A stretch of 40,074 bases of DNA from Bacteroidetes bacterium UBA3022 (lineage in GTDB: Bacteria > Bacteroidota > Bacteroidia > Chitinophagales > BACL12), in contig DDYY01000005.1 in assembly GCA_002346225.1 (NCBI GenBank), forward strand, positions 1-40,074. Reading direction: 5' to 3'. Positions 7,294 through 16,457 of this stretch are shown here, in pieces. Numbering within the stretch: the first letter of the stretch is position 1; each line of letters starts with the position of its first letter. The position numbers and the translations under genes were made by a program. Below the pieces are notes generated by a model. It searched no databases, was not told the origin of the DNA, and worked only from the letters and a program-made list of their open reading frames with translations.

Positions 7294-9573
7294 TCAGAAA
7301 CGGTAGCTCACTGCCAGACTCGGAAGAATAGGCAGCTGGTTAACGCGTTCGTACCGGATTCTATCGAAATAGAAGATGTTTTCGCGATTGTAAACGTTGG
7401 TGACCGATGCAGTCACTTCCATTCTGTTGCCGCTGGCAAAGTCAAAAGTTTTCTTACCTGATATATCCAGGCGATGGTAGTAAGGCAATCTTCCTCCGTT
7501 CAACTCATCGGCATAGATAATACCCAGAGTACCGTTTTCAGTGGTGTAATCGGTATTGATGCCATCGAAGAAGTCAATGCTTTCATAGAAGCCTGCGGTC
7601 TGTGTAAAGGGGAAACCGGAACCCATGTTCCAGCGACCGCTGATTTCCCATGATTTATCGGCACCGGCAGCGTAGGTGGTAACCAGGTTCACGTTATGCC
7701 TGCGATCGTAATGAGTAGGGTAGGTTTGTTCACCATCGTAGCGATTGATGAATCCATAGGAATAGCCCACCCAAACATACACGCGCTTGTAATCGTATTT
7801 CACCAGAAAATCAATTCCGTAGGCTCTTCCGGTTTCTGTGGCAAAGTCAGGATCAGCGGGAACCAGTTTGTCGCGGTTGATTTCGATTAACTGATTAAAG
7901 TATTTGATGTAAGGCTCTACATTGATTTCGATGTAGTCTGTAAGGTCGAATTCAATACCACCGATAGCATGTGTTGCTTTTTGCAGGCGGGTAGTCCCGT
8001 CTTCGCCATCCGGAGTATCGAGCGTTGTTTCAGGACCTGAAAGAAAACCGGAGAACAGGTTTACCACGTCGCGGTCACTTCTGGTGGATATAAGGTTCTG
8101 GCTGTACAAGCCCCCGGCGAACTTGATGCGCAGCCTGTCGGTCAGGTTGTATTTCATACCCAGGCGAGGTTCCGGAGATACTTCACCCAGAGATGCATAG
8201 TACTGAATCCTGAAACTCGGATCAATTACCAGGCGCTTGTTGATGACCTTGCGGTATTTCACATATCCACTCAATTGTGTAGTGTATTGTTGTTGCTGGT
8301 ATTGCTGTCCCAGTCGGTTGAAAAAGGTATAGTCTGTCTGAAAACCAACCACTTCCACACCGTATTTCACATCTCCTTCCGGTATGAAATAGGTAAAGTC
8401 GATACCTCCATTGAATCCACTGATAAGGCTATTGCGCGGCTTTTCATCTGCCTCGTTTTGTGTCAGGTCGTATTGAGAAAAAGCAAATATACCTTCGATA
8501 AGTACATTCGACTCGGCAGGGACAACCACAAAGTTGGCACCACCGCCAATGCTTTTCCAGTTGAAGGTGGTGATGTCGGAGAAGGTAACACTATCGCGGT
8601 AGTTGAAACCAAAGAAGTTGATTTTATTTCCGGTGTTGCTGTTCACGGAAAGCTTACCGTATAAGTCGGTAAAGCTGAAGGGTATGCCATCTCCGTTATT
8701 GACATAACCATACAATCCCTGCGACGTTCTGTCGAGATAGGAGTGCTTCGCGGTAAGCAGGTAGCTGACAGAGCTTCCGTTTTCATCCAGCTTTTTCAGT
8801 GGACCTTCCAGCAAGAGTCTTCCCAAAAACGGACTGGCTGATACTTCACCCGAAAATTCCTTTTTGTTCCCATCCTTGGTGGTAATATCAATAACAGCCG
8901 AAACACGGTCACCGTATTCAGCGCTAAAACCACCGGTGTATACATCCACACTCCTGATAATGTCTGTTTCAAACACTGAGAACAGACCGATGCTGTGGAA
9001 AGGGTTATAAATCACCATACCATCCAGCAGCACCTTGTTTTGAATGGGCGAGCCCCCACGGATGTATAATTGTCCTCCCTGGTCACCTGTAAAAATGACA
9101 CCAGGTAAAACCTGCAGGTACTGGGCAAGGTCGGGTTCTCCACCCACCGAAGGAAGGCGCTCTATCTGCTTGGTTGTAATAGGAATAGTTGATATGCGTA
9201 CCTCTGTGGCTTTTTCCTGTGTTTGAGCGGTAATGGTGACGGTCTGCAGCGTCCTGTCGGCAGCGTTCATGAACAGCTGCACATTCTGGATTTGATTGGC
9301 CACGATAGTGATGGGCTGCTCCAGTGTGTCGTACTCGATGTTGGTAATCATCAGGGTGTATTCACCGGCAGGAATTTGCGGCACAGAAAAGAAACCATTG
9401 ATGTCGGTAGCGGCACCCAGTGAGGTGCCCTTCAGAATGACGTTGGTGAAAATGACAGGCTCTCCTGTTTTTTCATCGTAGACAAATCCTCTCACGTCGC
9501 CTTTCTGCGCAAATCCTGTGGTAGCGGCAGCCAGTAATATCAACTGGACTGCGAATAATCTCCAATACTGCAT
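7294..9573 (-). CDS. TonB-dependent receptor with carboxypeptidase-like regulatory domain
   Basis: A 759-residue outer-membrane receptor. The ATG at 9573 gives a clean signal peptide (MQYWRLFAVQLILLAAATTG, cleavage near FAQ); an in-frame ATG at 9609 would add 12 residues. Residues 25-112 form a carboxypeptidase-D-like beta-sandwich (GDVRGFVYDEKTGEPV, then DINGFFSVPQIPAGEY). The plug domain follows to about residue 230, with IRGGSPIQNKVLLDGM, IYNPFHSIGLFSVF and GGFSAEYGDRVSAVIDI. The rest is the beta-barrel, ending in a short aromatic strand (LPSLAVSYRF). It should import a TonB-energised ligand, but there is no SusD partner or lipoprotein next to it and the substrate cannot be told. The MATE gene lies upstream on the same strand, 91 bases away. 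Confidence 0.93.
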   Translation of the reverse strand: MQYWRLFAVQLILLAAATTGFAQKGDVRGFVYDEKTGEPVIFTNVILKGTSLGAATDINGFFSVPQIPAGEYTLMITNIEYDTLEQPITIVANQIQNVQLFMNAADRTLQTVTITAQTQEKATEVRISTIPITTKQIERLPSVGGEPDLAQYLQVLPGVIFTGDQGGQLYIRGGSPIQNKVLLDGMVIYNPFHSIGLFSVFETDIIRSVDVYTGGFSAEYGDRVSAVIDITTKDGNKKEFSGEVSASPFLGRLLLEGPLKKLDENGSSVSYLLTAKHSYLDRTSQGLYGYVNNGDGIPFSFTDLYGKLSVNSNTGNKINFFGFNYRDSVTFSDITTFNWKSIGGGANFVVVPAESNVLIEGIFAFSQYDLTQNEADEKPRNSLISGFNGGIDFTYFIPEGDVKYGVEVVGFQTDYTFFNRLGQQYQQQQYTTQLSGYVKYRKVINKRLVIDPSFRIQYYASLGEVSPEPRLGMKYNLTDRLRIKFAGGLYSQNLISTRSDRDVVNLFSGFLSGPETTLDTPDGEDGTTRLQKATHAIGGIEFDLTDYIEINVEPYIKYFNQLIEINRDKLVPADPDFATETGRAYGIDFLVKYDYKRVYVWVGYSYGFINRYDGEQTYPTHYDRRHNVNLVTTYAAGADKSWEISGRWNMGSGFPFTQTAGFYESIDFFDGINTDYTTENGTLGIIYADELNGGRLPYYHRLDISGKKTFDFASGNRMEVTASVTNVYNRENIFYFDRIRYERVNQLPILPSLAVSYRF

Positions 9574-9664
9574 ATGAGTCGCGAAATTAGGCATATTCCC
9601 CGTAGGCAAGGTCAGATTTATTCAGGCATGCTGCTTTTTTTACGGTTAACTGACTGCGTAGGTA

Positions 9665-11071
9665 CTAAACAGCAATGGTTTTCCATCTCCCGGAGCGAAA
9701 AAGAATGATGCCGGCAATGGCAATGAACATTTCGGCTATGGGAATAGCCAGAAAGGCTCCGGTAGGTCCCCAGTTCAGCACCAGTGCCATGAGTAATGCA
9801 ATAGGTATCTGGAATAACCAGAAACCTACGAAGTTGATCATGGTAGGTGTCCGTGTATCACCGGCTCCATTAAATGCCTGCGTCACCACCATACCAATGC
9901 CATAAAAAATGTAACCGGCACTCATGATTCTGATGGCCTCCAGCGCATAGGTATATTGTGCAGAGGTGTGGTCTTCGATGAAAAACTGTATGACAGCCTT
10001 GCCGAATACGAGAAAAAACACGGTTACGGATGCCATAAAAACGGCATTGTAGGTCGCCGTCAGTACTACACTTTGCTCAGCACGAGCAGGCAATCCTGCT
10101 CCGAGATTTTGTCCCACCAGGGTGGCTGCTGCATTGCTCAGACCCCAGGCAGGTAGTATAAAAAAGAGTAAAATCCGGATAGCAGTCTGGTAACCGGCTG
10201 AAGCGTCACTGCCGTATCTGGCCACCAGAGCTGCAAGGACTATCCAGCTGGCTGAAGCAATCATAAATTGAAAGGCTGCCGGTGAAGCAATTTTTACCAA
10301 TCCCCTGATAATGTCCCAGCGGGGTAAGAAAGGACGAATTTCTATGCGCAACATGCCCGAGCCGCGCAGTAGGTGGTAGAGTTGAAAGAGCACACCGATA
10401 CCCCTGCCTGTGACAGTGGCAATGGCAGCACCTTCCAGCCCCATAGCGGGAACCGGACCCCACCCGAAAATGAAAATCGGGTCGAGAATGATATTGATAA
10501 TGTTAGCCAGCCACAGACTTTGCATGGCAATGGCCGCATTCCCTGCTCCGCGAAAAATACCATTGATCAGGAAAAGCATGATGATGACCAAAGAGCTGCC
10601 AAACATCCATTGGGTATAGCCTGCACCCATAGCGATGGCATGTTCTTCTGCACCCATCAATCGAAGGATATTGGGGGCAAACACCAATCCGGGAATGCTG
10701 ATAAGCACCGTGACAATCAAGCCCAGCACTATCGCCTGTTTTCCCGACTCAGATGCTTCCCTGCGGTTCTTTTCACCGATTCTTCGGGCTACCATAGCTG
10801 TCGCAGCAGCGCTTAACCCGATGCCAATGGAGTAGACTATGGTAATAACGCTTTCTGTAAGACCTACAATAGAAGTAGCCTCCGGACCCAGTTTATTGAC
10901 GAAGAAAATGTCCACAACTGCAAACACACTTTCCATCATCATCTCCAGAATCATAGGAATAGCCAGCAACACTATGGCTGTGCGCAGGCTGCCCTGGGTG
11001 AAGTCATGCTCTTCGCCCTTCAGCGAAGCGACAATCACTTTTAGATACCTGTTGAATTTGTTGCTGGACAT
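9665..11071 (-). CDS. MATE family efflux transporter
   Basis: A 468-residue polytopic membrane protein with about twelve predicted transmembrane segments in two homologous halves. The MATE hallmarks are visible: an N-terminal segment with IPMILEMMMESVFAVVDIFF, then LGPEATSIVGL, a second-half repeat (SASWIVLAALVARYGSDASA) and GLSNAAATLVGQNLGAG. Such proteins export cationic drugs or metabolites in exchange for Na+ or H+. About 46 residues precede the first helix pair, including a short charged stretch (SLKGEEHDFTQGSLR), common in bacteroidete members. Nothing nearby points to a specific substrate. It is divergent from the ccm operon, with 168 bases between the two start codons. Confidence 0.93.
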   Translation of the reverse strand: MSSNKFNRYLKVIVASLKGEEHDFTQGSLRTAIVLLAIPMILEMMMESVFAVVDIFFVNKLGPEATSIVGLTESVITIVYSIGIGLSAAATAMVARRIGEKNRREASESGKQAIVLGLIVTVLISIPGLVFAPNILRLMGAEEHAIAMGAGYTQWMFGSSLVIIMLFLINGIFRGAGNAAIAMQSLWLANIINIILDPIFIFGWGPVPAMGLEGAAIATVTGRGIGVLFQLYHLLRGSGMLRIEIRPFLPRWDIIRGLVKIASPAAFQFMIASASWIVLAALVARYGSDASAGYQTAIRILLFFILPAWGLSNAAATLVGQNLGAGLPARAEQSVVLTATYNAVFMASVTVFFLVFGKAVIQFFIEDHTSAQYTYALEAIRIMSAGYIFYGIGMVVTQAFNGAGDTRTPTMINFVGFWLFQIPIALLMALVLNWGPTGAFLAIPIAEMFIAIAGIILFRSGRWKTIAV

Positions 11072-11239
11072 GTTATCACTGGGATTTGAGGAGCGGCGGG
11101 ATGCAGCGCGTAAAATTACTTTTTATGAAAGGAAACTTATCAACTGTTTTGCGGTTAAAGATATAGGAGTGGATTAATCCCAAATGGTTACAACTGCTGC
11201 GTATAATGCTGTAATTTTACATCGTAAAACCACAACAAA

Positions 11240-11632
11240 GTGAAACGAACATATATCGTAGTACTTTTTTTCCTGGCTATTTGTATCGGCGTCGTTGCCT
11301 CACAGCTGGGAAATGTAAGTTCTTACGCGCACTTCCAGGATAAGAACTTACTGGAAGGAAAAGAAGTAAGACTAAAAGGTACCTTAGCGACAACCGCACC
11401 TGTAATTTATGATCCTGAAGTGGATCCGAACTCTTTCACATTTCACCTGCTCGATATGCACGGTGAGGAGCGCAAAGTGGTTTGCTTTGATGAGAAGCCG
11501 ATTGACTTTGAGCGCAGCGATGAAATTGTACTCACAGGAAGCATGAAGGATTCTGTTTTCTATGCCAAAGATTTGTTAGTGAAATGTCCTTCCAAATATG
11601 TGGAGGAGGAGATTGAAAAAAAGGAACTGTAA
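11240..11632 (+). CDS. ccmE: Cytochrome c maturation heme chaperone CcmE, CxxxY variant
   Basis: A 130-residue protein beginning with GTG at 11240, with an N-terminal membrane anchor (about residues 4-22) and a periplasmic OB-fold (LEGKEVRLKGTL, FTFHLLDMHGEERKV, EIVLTGSMKDSVFYAKDLLVK). CcmE takes heme and passes it to CcmF for attachment to apocytochromes. In the classical protein the heme-binding His sits in a HxxxY motif right after the conserved LxxK strand; here the corresponding stretch is CPSKY, so Cys116 replaces His and Tyr120 is kept. This CxxxY type is known from the variant pathway of some sulfate reducers and archaea. The gene is first in a tight operon, three bases before ccmF. 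Confidence 0.85.
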   Translation: MKRTYIVVLFFLAICIGVVASQLGNVSSYAHFQDKNLLEGKEVRLKGTLATTAPVIYDPEVDPNSFTFHLLDMHGEERKVVCFDEKPIDFERSDEIVLTGSMKDSVFYAKDLLVKCPSKYVEEEIEKKEL

Positions 11633-11635
11633 GGG

Positions 11636-14122
11636 ATGCACGAACATGATGACGTTGTCCTGCAAGCTATAAATCCAGCCTTTGGTCAACTGGGACATTT
11701 CTTTGTAATTATCGCCTTCGTTGCTGCAGTGGTAGCTACCATAGGCTATTTCTTCGCAGCGAAAAATGAGCGTGACCCGGCTGCTTCGGGCGCCTGGCAT
11801 AAATTAGGAAGAGGGGCTTTTTATACCCACGCCGCAGCCATCGTCGGAATTGTTATCACCCTGTTCTTCATGATATTCAATCACCATTTTGAATATCAGT
11901 ATGTATGGCAGCATTCGTCCATGGACCTGCCCGTCAAGTACATCTTATCTTGCTTCTGGGAAGGCCAGGAGGGAAGCTTCCTGTTGTGGAGTTTCTGGAT
12001 CATGGTCTTAGGTGTTTTTCTCACATTTAAAGCGAAGTCCTGGGAAAAACCTGTAATGACATTCATTGCATTGCAGCAGGTTTTTCTGGTTTCCTTCCTG
12101 CTGGGGGTATACATTCTAGGAAGGAAAGTCGGTTCAACTCCTTTTCTGTTGCTGGAAGATGCACTGACGCAAGACCCGGTATTTCTCTTTAATGACTACA
12201 TGCAATTCATCCAGGACGGTACGGGCCTCAATGCATTACTGCAGAACTATTGGATGGTGATACATCCGCCTGTGCTTTTTCTGGGTTTTGCCTCCATAAC
12301 TATCCCTTTTACCTATGCAATGGCTGCATTGTGGACCCGGAAATACGAATCATGGATTAGCCCTGCATTACCTTATGCGCTTTTTGCGGCCATGGTGCTG
12401 GGAACCGGTATTCTCATGGGCGGGGCCTGGGCCTACGAAGCATTGAGCTTCGGTGGTTTCTGGGCATGGGATCCCGTGGAGAACGCCTCCCTCATACCCT
12501 GGCTGGTCATGGTTGCAGCACTCCATACCATGGTAGTTTCCAAAGCTACCGGTCATTCCTTGCGGACCAACTTCGTACTCGTGCCACTGGCATTTTTCTT
12601 TGTACTCTACGCTTCCTTTCTCACGCGTTCAGGCATTTTAGGCGATACCAGTGTACACTCCTTCGTGGTAAGCGGACTGGAAAATCATTTGTTGTTATTT
12701 CTGGGCGTGTTCACGGCAATCGGACTTGTCCTGATTATCCGTAACTGGAAATCCATTCCCAATGTTAAAAAGGAAGAAGCAACCTCGTCCAGGGAGTTCT
12801 GGATGTTTATAGGTTCACTTGTTTTGGTTTTCTCCGCGCTGCATGTAATTTTCTTTACCTCCATACCTGCTTTCAACGAATTATTCAAAGGCTTGAATCG
12901 ATTGCTGGGAACTTCTATCAAGTCTGATTTTACTGCGCCGGTAGATGCAGTAGGCTACTATACTGGTGTGCAAATTTGGGTAGGAGTGCTGATAGCAGGA
13001 CTCACCGCCATCGGTCAGTTTCTGCGCTACAAGAAAAGTGATGCCAAAAAATTCTGGTCGGCATTACTTTATCCATTCCTGCTGGCAGTAGCACTGACTG
13101 CCTGGAGTGCCGGGAAGCTGGGGTATCCGCTGATTGGTTCCGCCAATATGATGGGACTTTCATTTCCCTTCCTGCATCCTAATGCTTTGTTACTGTTGCT
13201 GGGTTATTTTACCGTTTTCACCAACGCTCAATACTGGATTCTGATATTGAAAGGCAAGGTAAAGCTCGCAGGAGGTTCTATTGCACATATAGGCTTTGGC
13301 ATCCTGTTGCTCGGTATACTGATTTCCAATGCCAATCAGATGGTTATTTCCAAAAATACCACCGGCATCAATTACGGAGATGACTTCGACCAGGATTTTA
13401 AAAGAGATAATATTCTGTTGTACAAGAATGCACCGATGGTCATGGGCGACTACCTGGTGACCTACCTCGGAGATTCCATTGACAACAGGAAAACATTTTT
13501 CAAAGTACAATATGAAAAGGTAGATAATACCACCGGAGAAATTACGCAATCTTTTACACTGTATCCCTATTTATTGCTGGATAAGAAGTCACAACAACTA
13601 ACGCCCAATCCGGATACCAAGCATTATATAACGCATGATGTATTTACGCATGTGTCATCCATACCTAAAAAAGATGCGCCTCAGCAGGACGAGCGCACCA
13701 ATCAGCATACACTTGCCATTGGCGACAGTATCTGGCTCTCTAAAAGCACACTGATATTGAACGATATCCGTCGCATTGTTTCCAATGATACCATCGGTGC
13801 CATGGCTGTGTTTATTGAGACTGACGGCAGTAAGTCTGAAGTAGTGCAACCGCGCTTTGAAGTAGTAGGAAACGAATTGCGCTCCGTGGAAGTGCCGTTG
13901 CAGATTGGTGAGGGAGGCGTAACATTCACTACCATACTTACAGAGGAAGATAAGTTCGTATTCAGCACCAGAGAAGCTAATATAGAGAGCGACTGGATCA
14001 TTATGAAAGCTATTGTCTTTCCGATGATCAATCTGGTTTGGCTGGGTACCATCATCCTCGCCATTGGATTTGCCATCAGCATGCGCAAGCGCATACTGGA
14101 AACCCGCAGAAAAGCAGCCTGA
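11636..14122 (+). CDS. ccmF: Cytochrome c heme lyase CcmF (CcsA/CcmF family)
   Basis: An 828-residue membrane protein with about fifteen transmembrane helices and a large periplasmic domain near the C-terminus (about residues 590-790). The tryptophan-rich WWD signature is visible as GGFWAWDPVENASLIPWL, and the CcmF-type motif CFWEGQEGSFLLWSFW is near residue 105. Conserved His residues flank these, as expected for periplasmic heme ligation. CcmF attaches heme delivered by CcmE to CxxCH motifs of apocytochromes. The start is three bases after the ccmE stop, preceded by AAGGG. The stop overlaps the ATG of the next gene (TGATG). CcmA, B, C and H are not in the window. Confidence 0.92.
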   Translation: MHEHDDVVLQAINPAFGQLGHFFVIIAFVAAVVATIGYFFAAKNERDPAASGAWHKLGRGAFYTHAAAIVGIVITLFFMIFNHHFEYQYVWQHSSMDLPVKYILSCFWEGQEGSFLLWSFWIMVLGVFLTFKAKSWEKPVMTFIALQQVFLVSFLLGVYILGRKVGSTPFLLLEDALTQDPVFLFNDYMQFIQDGTGLNALLQNYWMVIHPPVLFLGFASITIPFTYAMAALWTRKYESWISPALPYALFAAMVLGTGILMGGAWAYEALSFGGFWAWDPVENASLIPWLVMVAALHTMVVSKATGHSLRTNFVLVPLAFFFVLYASFLTRSGILGDTSVHSFVVSGLENHLLLFLGVFTAIGLVLIIRNWKSIPNVKKEEATSSREFWMFIGSLVLVFSALHVIFFTSIPAFNELFKGLNRLLGTSIKSDFTAPVDAVGYYTGVQIWVGVLIAGLTAIGQFLRYKKSDAKKFWSALLYPFLLAVALTAWSAGKLGYPLIGSANMMGLSFPFLHPNALLLLLGYFTVFTNAQYWILILKGKVKLAGGSIAHIGFGILLLGILISNANQMVISKNTTGINYGDDFDQDFKRDNILLYKNAPMVMGDYLVTYLGDSIDNRKTFFKVQYEKVDNTTGEITQSFTLYPYLLLDKKSQQLTPNPDTKHYITHDVFTHVSSIPKKDAPQQDERTNQHTLAIGDSIWLSKSTLILNDIRRIVSNDTIGAMAVFIETDGSKSEVVQPRFEVVGNELRSVEVPLQIGEGGVTFTTILTEEDKFVFSTREANIESDWIIMKAIVFPMINLVWLGTIILAIGFAISMRKRILETRRKAA

Positions 14123-14916
14123 TGAAAAATACTCCACCATCAGTGGCGGCAATGCCGGTGATTGTGGCAGGAACGGGAAATCTTGCCCACCATTTACCGG
14201 GAATGTTGCAATTGGCCGGACATAAGCCCACCTACTGGATGGGCAGGGACAAGAACGCGTTAGCAGCACTGGCAGAAAAATGGGGAGCAGAAGTGTTGGA
14301 TGATGTACATCCCAGCGACCTGACAATGCCTCATCTGCTCTTCCTTGCGGTCAGCGATACTGCAATTCCCGTACTTGCAGCACCCTGGGTGGCAGCTGGT
14401 CATGTGGTGGTGCATTGCAGTGGTAGTGTTGCTTCAGAATCAGTAGGTGATGCGGGAGGAGTATTCTACCCGATGCAGACATTTTCCGGTAGCAGTAGCC
14501 CCGACTTATCTAAAATTCCCTTTTTTGTAACGACTAAAAATGATGCGTTGCGCTCATTTCTTGTCGAAACAGCGCAAAAGATAAGCGGAAAAGTCACCGT
14601 GATTGATGATGAACAGCGCAGGTTGTTGCATTTGTCGGCGGTGCTGGTAAATAATTTCACCAATCACCTGGTATTGCTGGCTGAACAGTTGTTGCAGGTA
14701 AACGGACTCGATTACCGGTCCTTATTGCCTTTGATGCAGGAAACGGTAGCTAAGCTGGAACGGATGTCGCCCGAACAGGCACAAACCGGACCGGCTCAGA
14801 GGGCTGACCATGGAGTCATAGCAGCACATCTGCAGCTATTGGAGAACTATCCGGAGGTAAGGGATGTTTACACCCTGTTAACTAATAGTATACTTCGAAA
14901 GGAAAGTGAACCTTAA
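14122..14916 (+). CDS. DUF2520 Rossmann-like oxidoreductase family protein
   Basis: A 264-residue protein whose ATG overlaps the ccmF stop. The N-terminal half is a Rossmann fold with the nucleotide-binding loop VIVAGTGNLAHHL at about residues 13-25, followed by LFLAVSDTAIPVLA and VVHCSGSVASE, as in ProC/6-phosphogluconate-dehydrogenase-like proteins. The C-terminal half is helical (HLSAVLVNNFTNHLVLLAE), matching DUF2520. It is expected to be a cytosolic NAD(P)-dependent dehydrogenase, but the substrate is unknown. A start at 14038 was rejected because it lies deep in ccmF. The last bases contain a promoter-like element for the ferredoxin gene. Confidence 0.85.
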   Translation: MKNTPPSVAAMPVIVAGTGNLAHHLPGMLQLAGHKPTYWMGRDKNALAALAEKWGAEVLDDVHPSDLTMPHLLFLAVSDTAIPVLAAPWVAAGHVVVHCSGSVASESVGDAGGVFYPMQTFSGSSSPDLSKIPFFVTTKNDALRSFLVETAQKISGKVTVIDDEQRRLLHLSAVLVNNFTNHLVLLAEQLLQVNGLDYRSLLPLMQETVAKLERMSPEQAQTGPAQRADHGVIAAHLQLLENYPEVRDVYTLLTNSILRKESEP

Positions 14917-14921
14917 ATTTG
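14914..14921 (+). promoter_or_regulatory. Possible -7 promoter element (TAAATTTG) before the ferredoxin gene
   Basis: TAAATTTG fits TAnnTTTG and lies 10 bases before the ATG at 14932, overlapping the DUF2520 stop codon. It could give the Fe-S genes an internal promoter, but the leader would be very short and no -33 TTG is visible. Confidence 0.35.
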
Positions 14922-14931
14922 CAGCCTTATT

Positions 14932-15267
14932 ATGGGAAAGTATTCAATAAAGTTTGTTTTTGAGGACGGCAGTCCCGAGAAAGTGGTAGAGACCAGTACC
15001 GGCTACACCGTACTGGAGGTAGCGCTTCTGAATGATGTGGAAATTAACCACAATTGCGGCGGTGTTTGTGCCTGCAGTACCTGTCATGTGTACATCGAAA
15101 AAGGTATGGAACAGCTCGAGGAAATCACGGACAAAGAAGAGGATTTCATTGACCGTGCCCGCGATCCGCGATTGAATTCCAGATTGAGCTGTCAGTGCGA
15201 TCTGCTGGAAGGAGAGGGGGAGATTGAGGTGATAGTGCCCGACCAATCAACAATAATAGCATCTTAA
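14932..15267 (+). CDS. fdx: 2Fe-2S ferredoxin, adrenodoxin/Isc type
   Basis: A 111-residue cytosolic ferredoxin. The cluster ligands are in CGGVCACSTC (C-x5-C-x2-C, residues 42, 48 and 51) plus a distal Cys in LSCQCDL near residue 86. The extra Cys residues in these motifs are common in the family. The sequence DFIDRARDPRLNSRLSCQC is typical of Isc-type ferredoxins, which supply electrons for cluster assembly. The next gene is iscX, consistent with such a role, but iscS, iscU and hscAB are not in the window. It starts 15 bases after DUF2520 and 10 bases before iscX. Confidence 0.92.
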   Translation: MGKYSIKFVFEDGSPEKVVETSTGYTVLEVALLNDVEINHNCGGVCACSTCHVYIEKGMEQLEEITDKEEDFIDRARDPRLNSRLSCQCDLLEGEGEIEVIVPDQSTIIAS

Positions 15268-15277
15268 TAATTTAGAT

Positions 15278-15517
15278 ATGACATTTGAAGAGCCACCTAT
15301 ATACTGGAATGATCACGAAGATATTGCCTTGAAACTGTACGAGCGTTTTGGAGCTGAGTTCGATGAATCGAAGATTTACCGCATCCGCTTTACCGATTTG
15401 CTGGAATGGGTACTGGAAATCGAAGGTTTTGAAGGTAAGCGCGAGGAAAGTAATGAAGGCCATCTGGAAATGATTCAGAGTGCCTGGGTGTACGAATGGC
15501 GCGACAATAATAGATAG
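15278..15517 (+). CDS. iscX: Fe-S cluster assembly protein IscX
   Basis: A 79-residue acidic protein matching IscX: W-N-D-x-E-D-I-A-x-x-L near the start, then FDESKIYRIRFTDLLEWVLEI and a C-terminal W-x-x-E-W (AWVYEW). IscX is a small winged-helix adaptor that binds the cysteine desulfurase IscS and iron and tunes cluster assembly. The position directly after an Isc-type ferredoxin is the classical arrangement (fdx-iscX). The following gene begins with GTG one base after the stop, so translation is probably coupled. Confidence 0.9.
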   Translation: MTFEEPPIYWNDHEDIALKLYERFGAEFDESKIYRIRFTDLLEWVLEIEGFEGKREESNEGHLEMIQSAWVYEWRDNNR

Positions 15518-15518
15518 C

Positions 15519-16457
15519 GTGAAGTATCTGAGCATACTGCGGCCGGTGAATCTGCTTATTGTAGCCGTTACCATGCTTATGATGCGCTTTCTTCTCATCT
15601 CTCCGGCGGCTGCAAAATTTGGCTTGCAGCTTACACTTACCAATTGGGAGTTCTGCGTACTTATCTTATCCTGTGTGCTCATAGCTGCAGGTGGATATGT
15701 CGTAAATGACCTGTACGATGTTGCAGCCGATGACGTCAACAAACCCGGCGTAAACCTAATAGGCAGGGTAATCAGTACTTCCCATGGCTGGTGGTTGTAT
15801 GCATGGACTTCCGGACTCGGATTACTGGCAGGTCTGTTCTCATCGCTGGCTGCCGGGGACATCAAATTAATCAGTATTCAGATTGTCGCTGCAGTATCGC
15901 TGTACCTCTACGCTGCATCGCTAAAACGCATAACACTTTTAGGTAATGTATTGGTTGCCATCATAGTCGCATTATCAGTAGTTACTCCGGCTGTTTTTGA
16001 ACCATCGGTGTATGCATTAGATCGACCTGCAGATTGGTATGCTGCCGGATTTATATGGACATGGGTATTGATCATGACCCTCTTTAGCTTTCTACTGACG
16101 CTGGTGCGCGAAATCGTGAAGGACATAGAAGATCAGGAAGGTGACAAGCTTAGAGAGGATGCAACTATTGCCCTTGTCTGGGGAACAGAGGCTGCTCGAG
16201 GAGTAGCGATAGCCCTGCTTACCACCACCCTGGGACTGGTCATTTGGGGTGCCATCTTAATGCAAGGTCTGCCGTATGTAAATGGATGGGGATTAATAGC
16301 CTATGCAGCAGGTGTCGCTTTGCTGCTGGTCGTCGACAGTATCATCTTATTGCGGGCGGGCAACAAAAAACAATTCCATCGGGCCAGCACTATGCTGAAA
16401 GTTACCATGGTAGCGGGGCTGCTTTTTCTGGTCTTTTTTAATATCAATATATTTTAA
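15519..16457 (+). CDS. UbiA family prenyltransferase (possible geranylgeranylglycerol-phosphate geranylgeranyltransferase-like)
   Basis: A 312-residue membrane protein with about eight to nine helices. The first Asp-rich motif is NDLYDVAADDVNKPG, near residue 65, and the second is KDIEDQEGD, near residue 208. Both are needed to bind Mg2+ and the prenyl diphosphate. Bacteroidota relatives are commonly annotated as geranylgeranylglycerol-phosphate geranylgeranyltransferase and often lie next to maf, as here, but the acceptor cannot be read from the sequence; menaquinone or heme prenylation are alternatives. GTG at 15519 is chosen because it starts one base after iscX and is followed by KYLSILRPVNLL, the usual N-terminus. 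The stop abuts the maf ATG. Confidence 0.88.
   Translation: MKYLSILRPVNLLIVAVTMLMMRFLLISPAAAKFGLQLTLTNWEFCVLILSCVLIAAGGYVVNDLYDVAADDVNKPGVNLIGRVISTSHGWWLYAWTSGLGLLAGLFSSLAAGDIKLISIQIVAAVSLYLYAASLKRITLLGNVLVAIIVALSVVTPAVFEPSVYALDRPADWYAAGFIWTWVLIMTLFSFLLTLVREIVKDIEDQEGDKLREDATIALVWGTEAARGVAIALLTTTLGLVIWGAILMQGLPYVNGWGLIAYAAGVALLLVVDSIILLRAGNKKQFHRASTMLKVTMVAGLLFLVFFNINIF

Noticed and set aside
13655..14326. 223-codon open frame on the minus strand
   Set aside because: Antisense to ccmF and the DUF2520 gene, which have family motifs.
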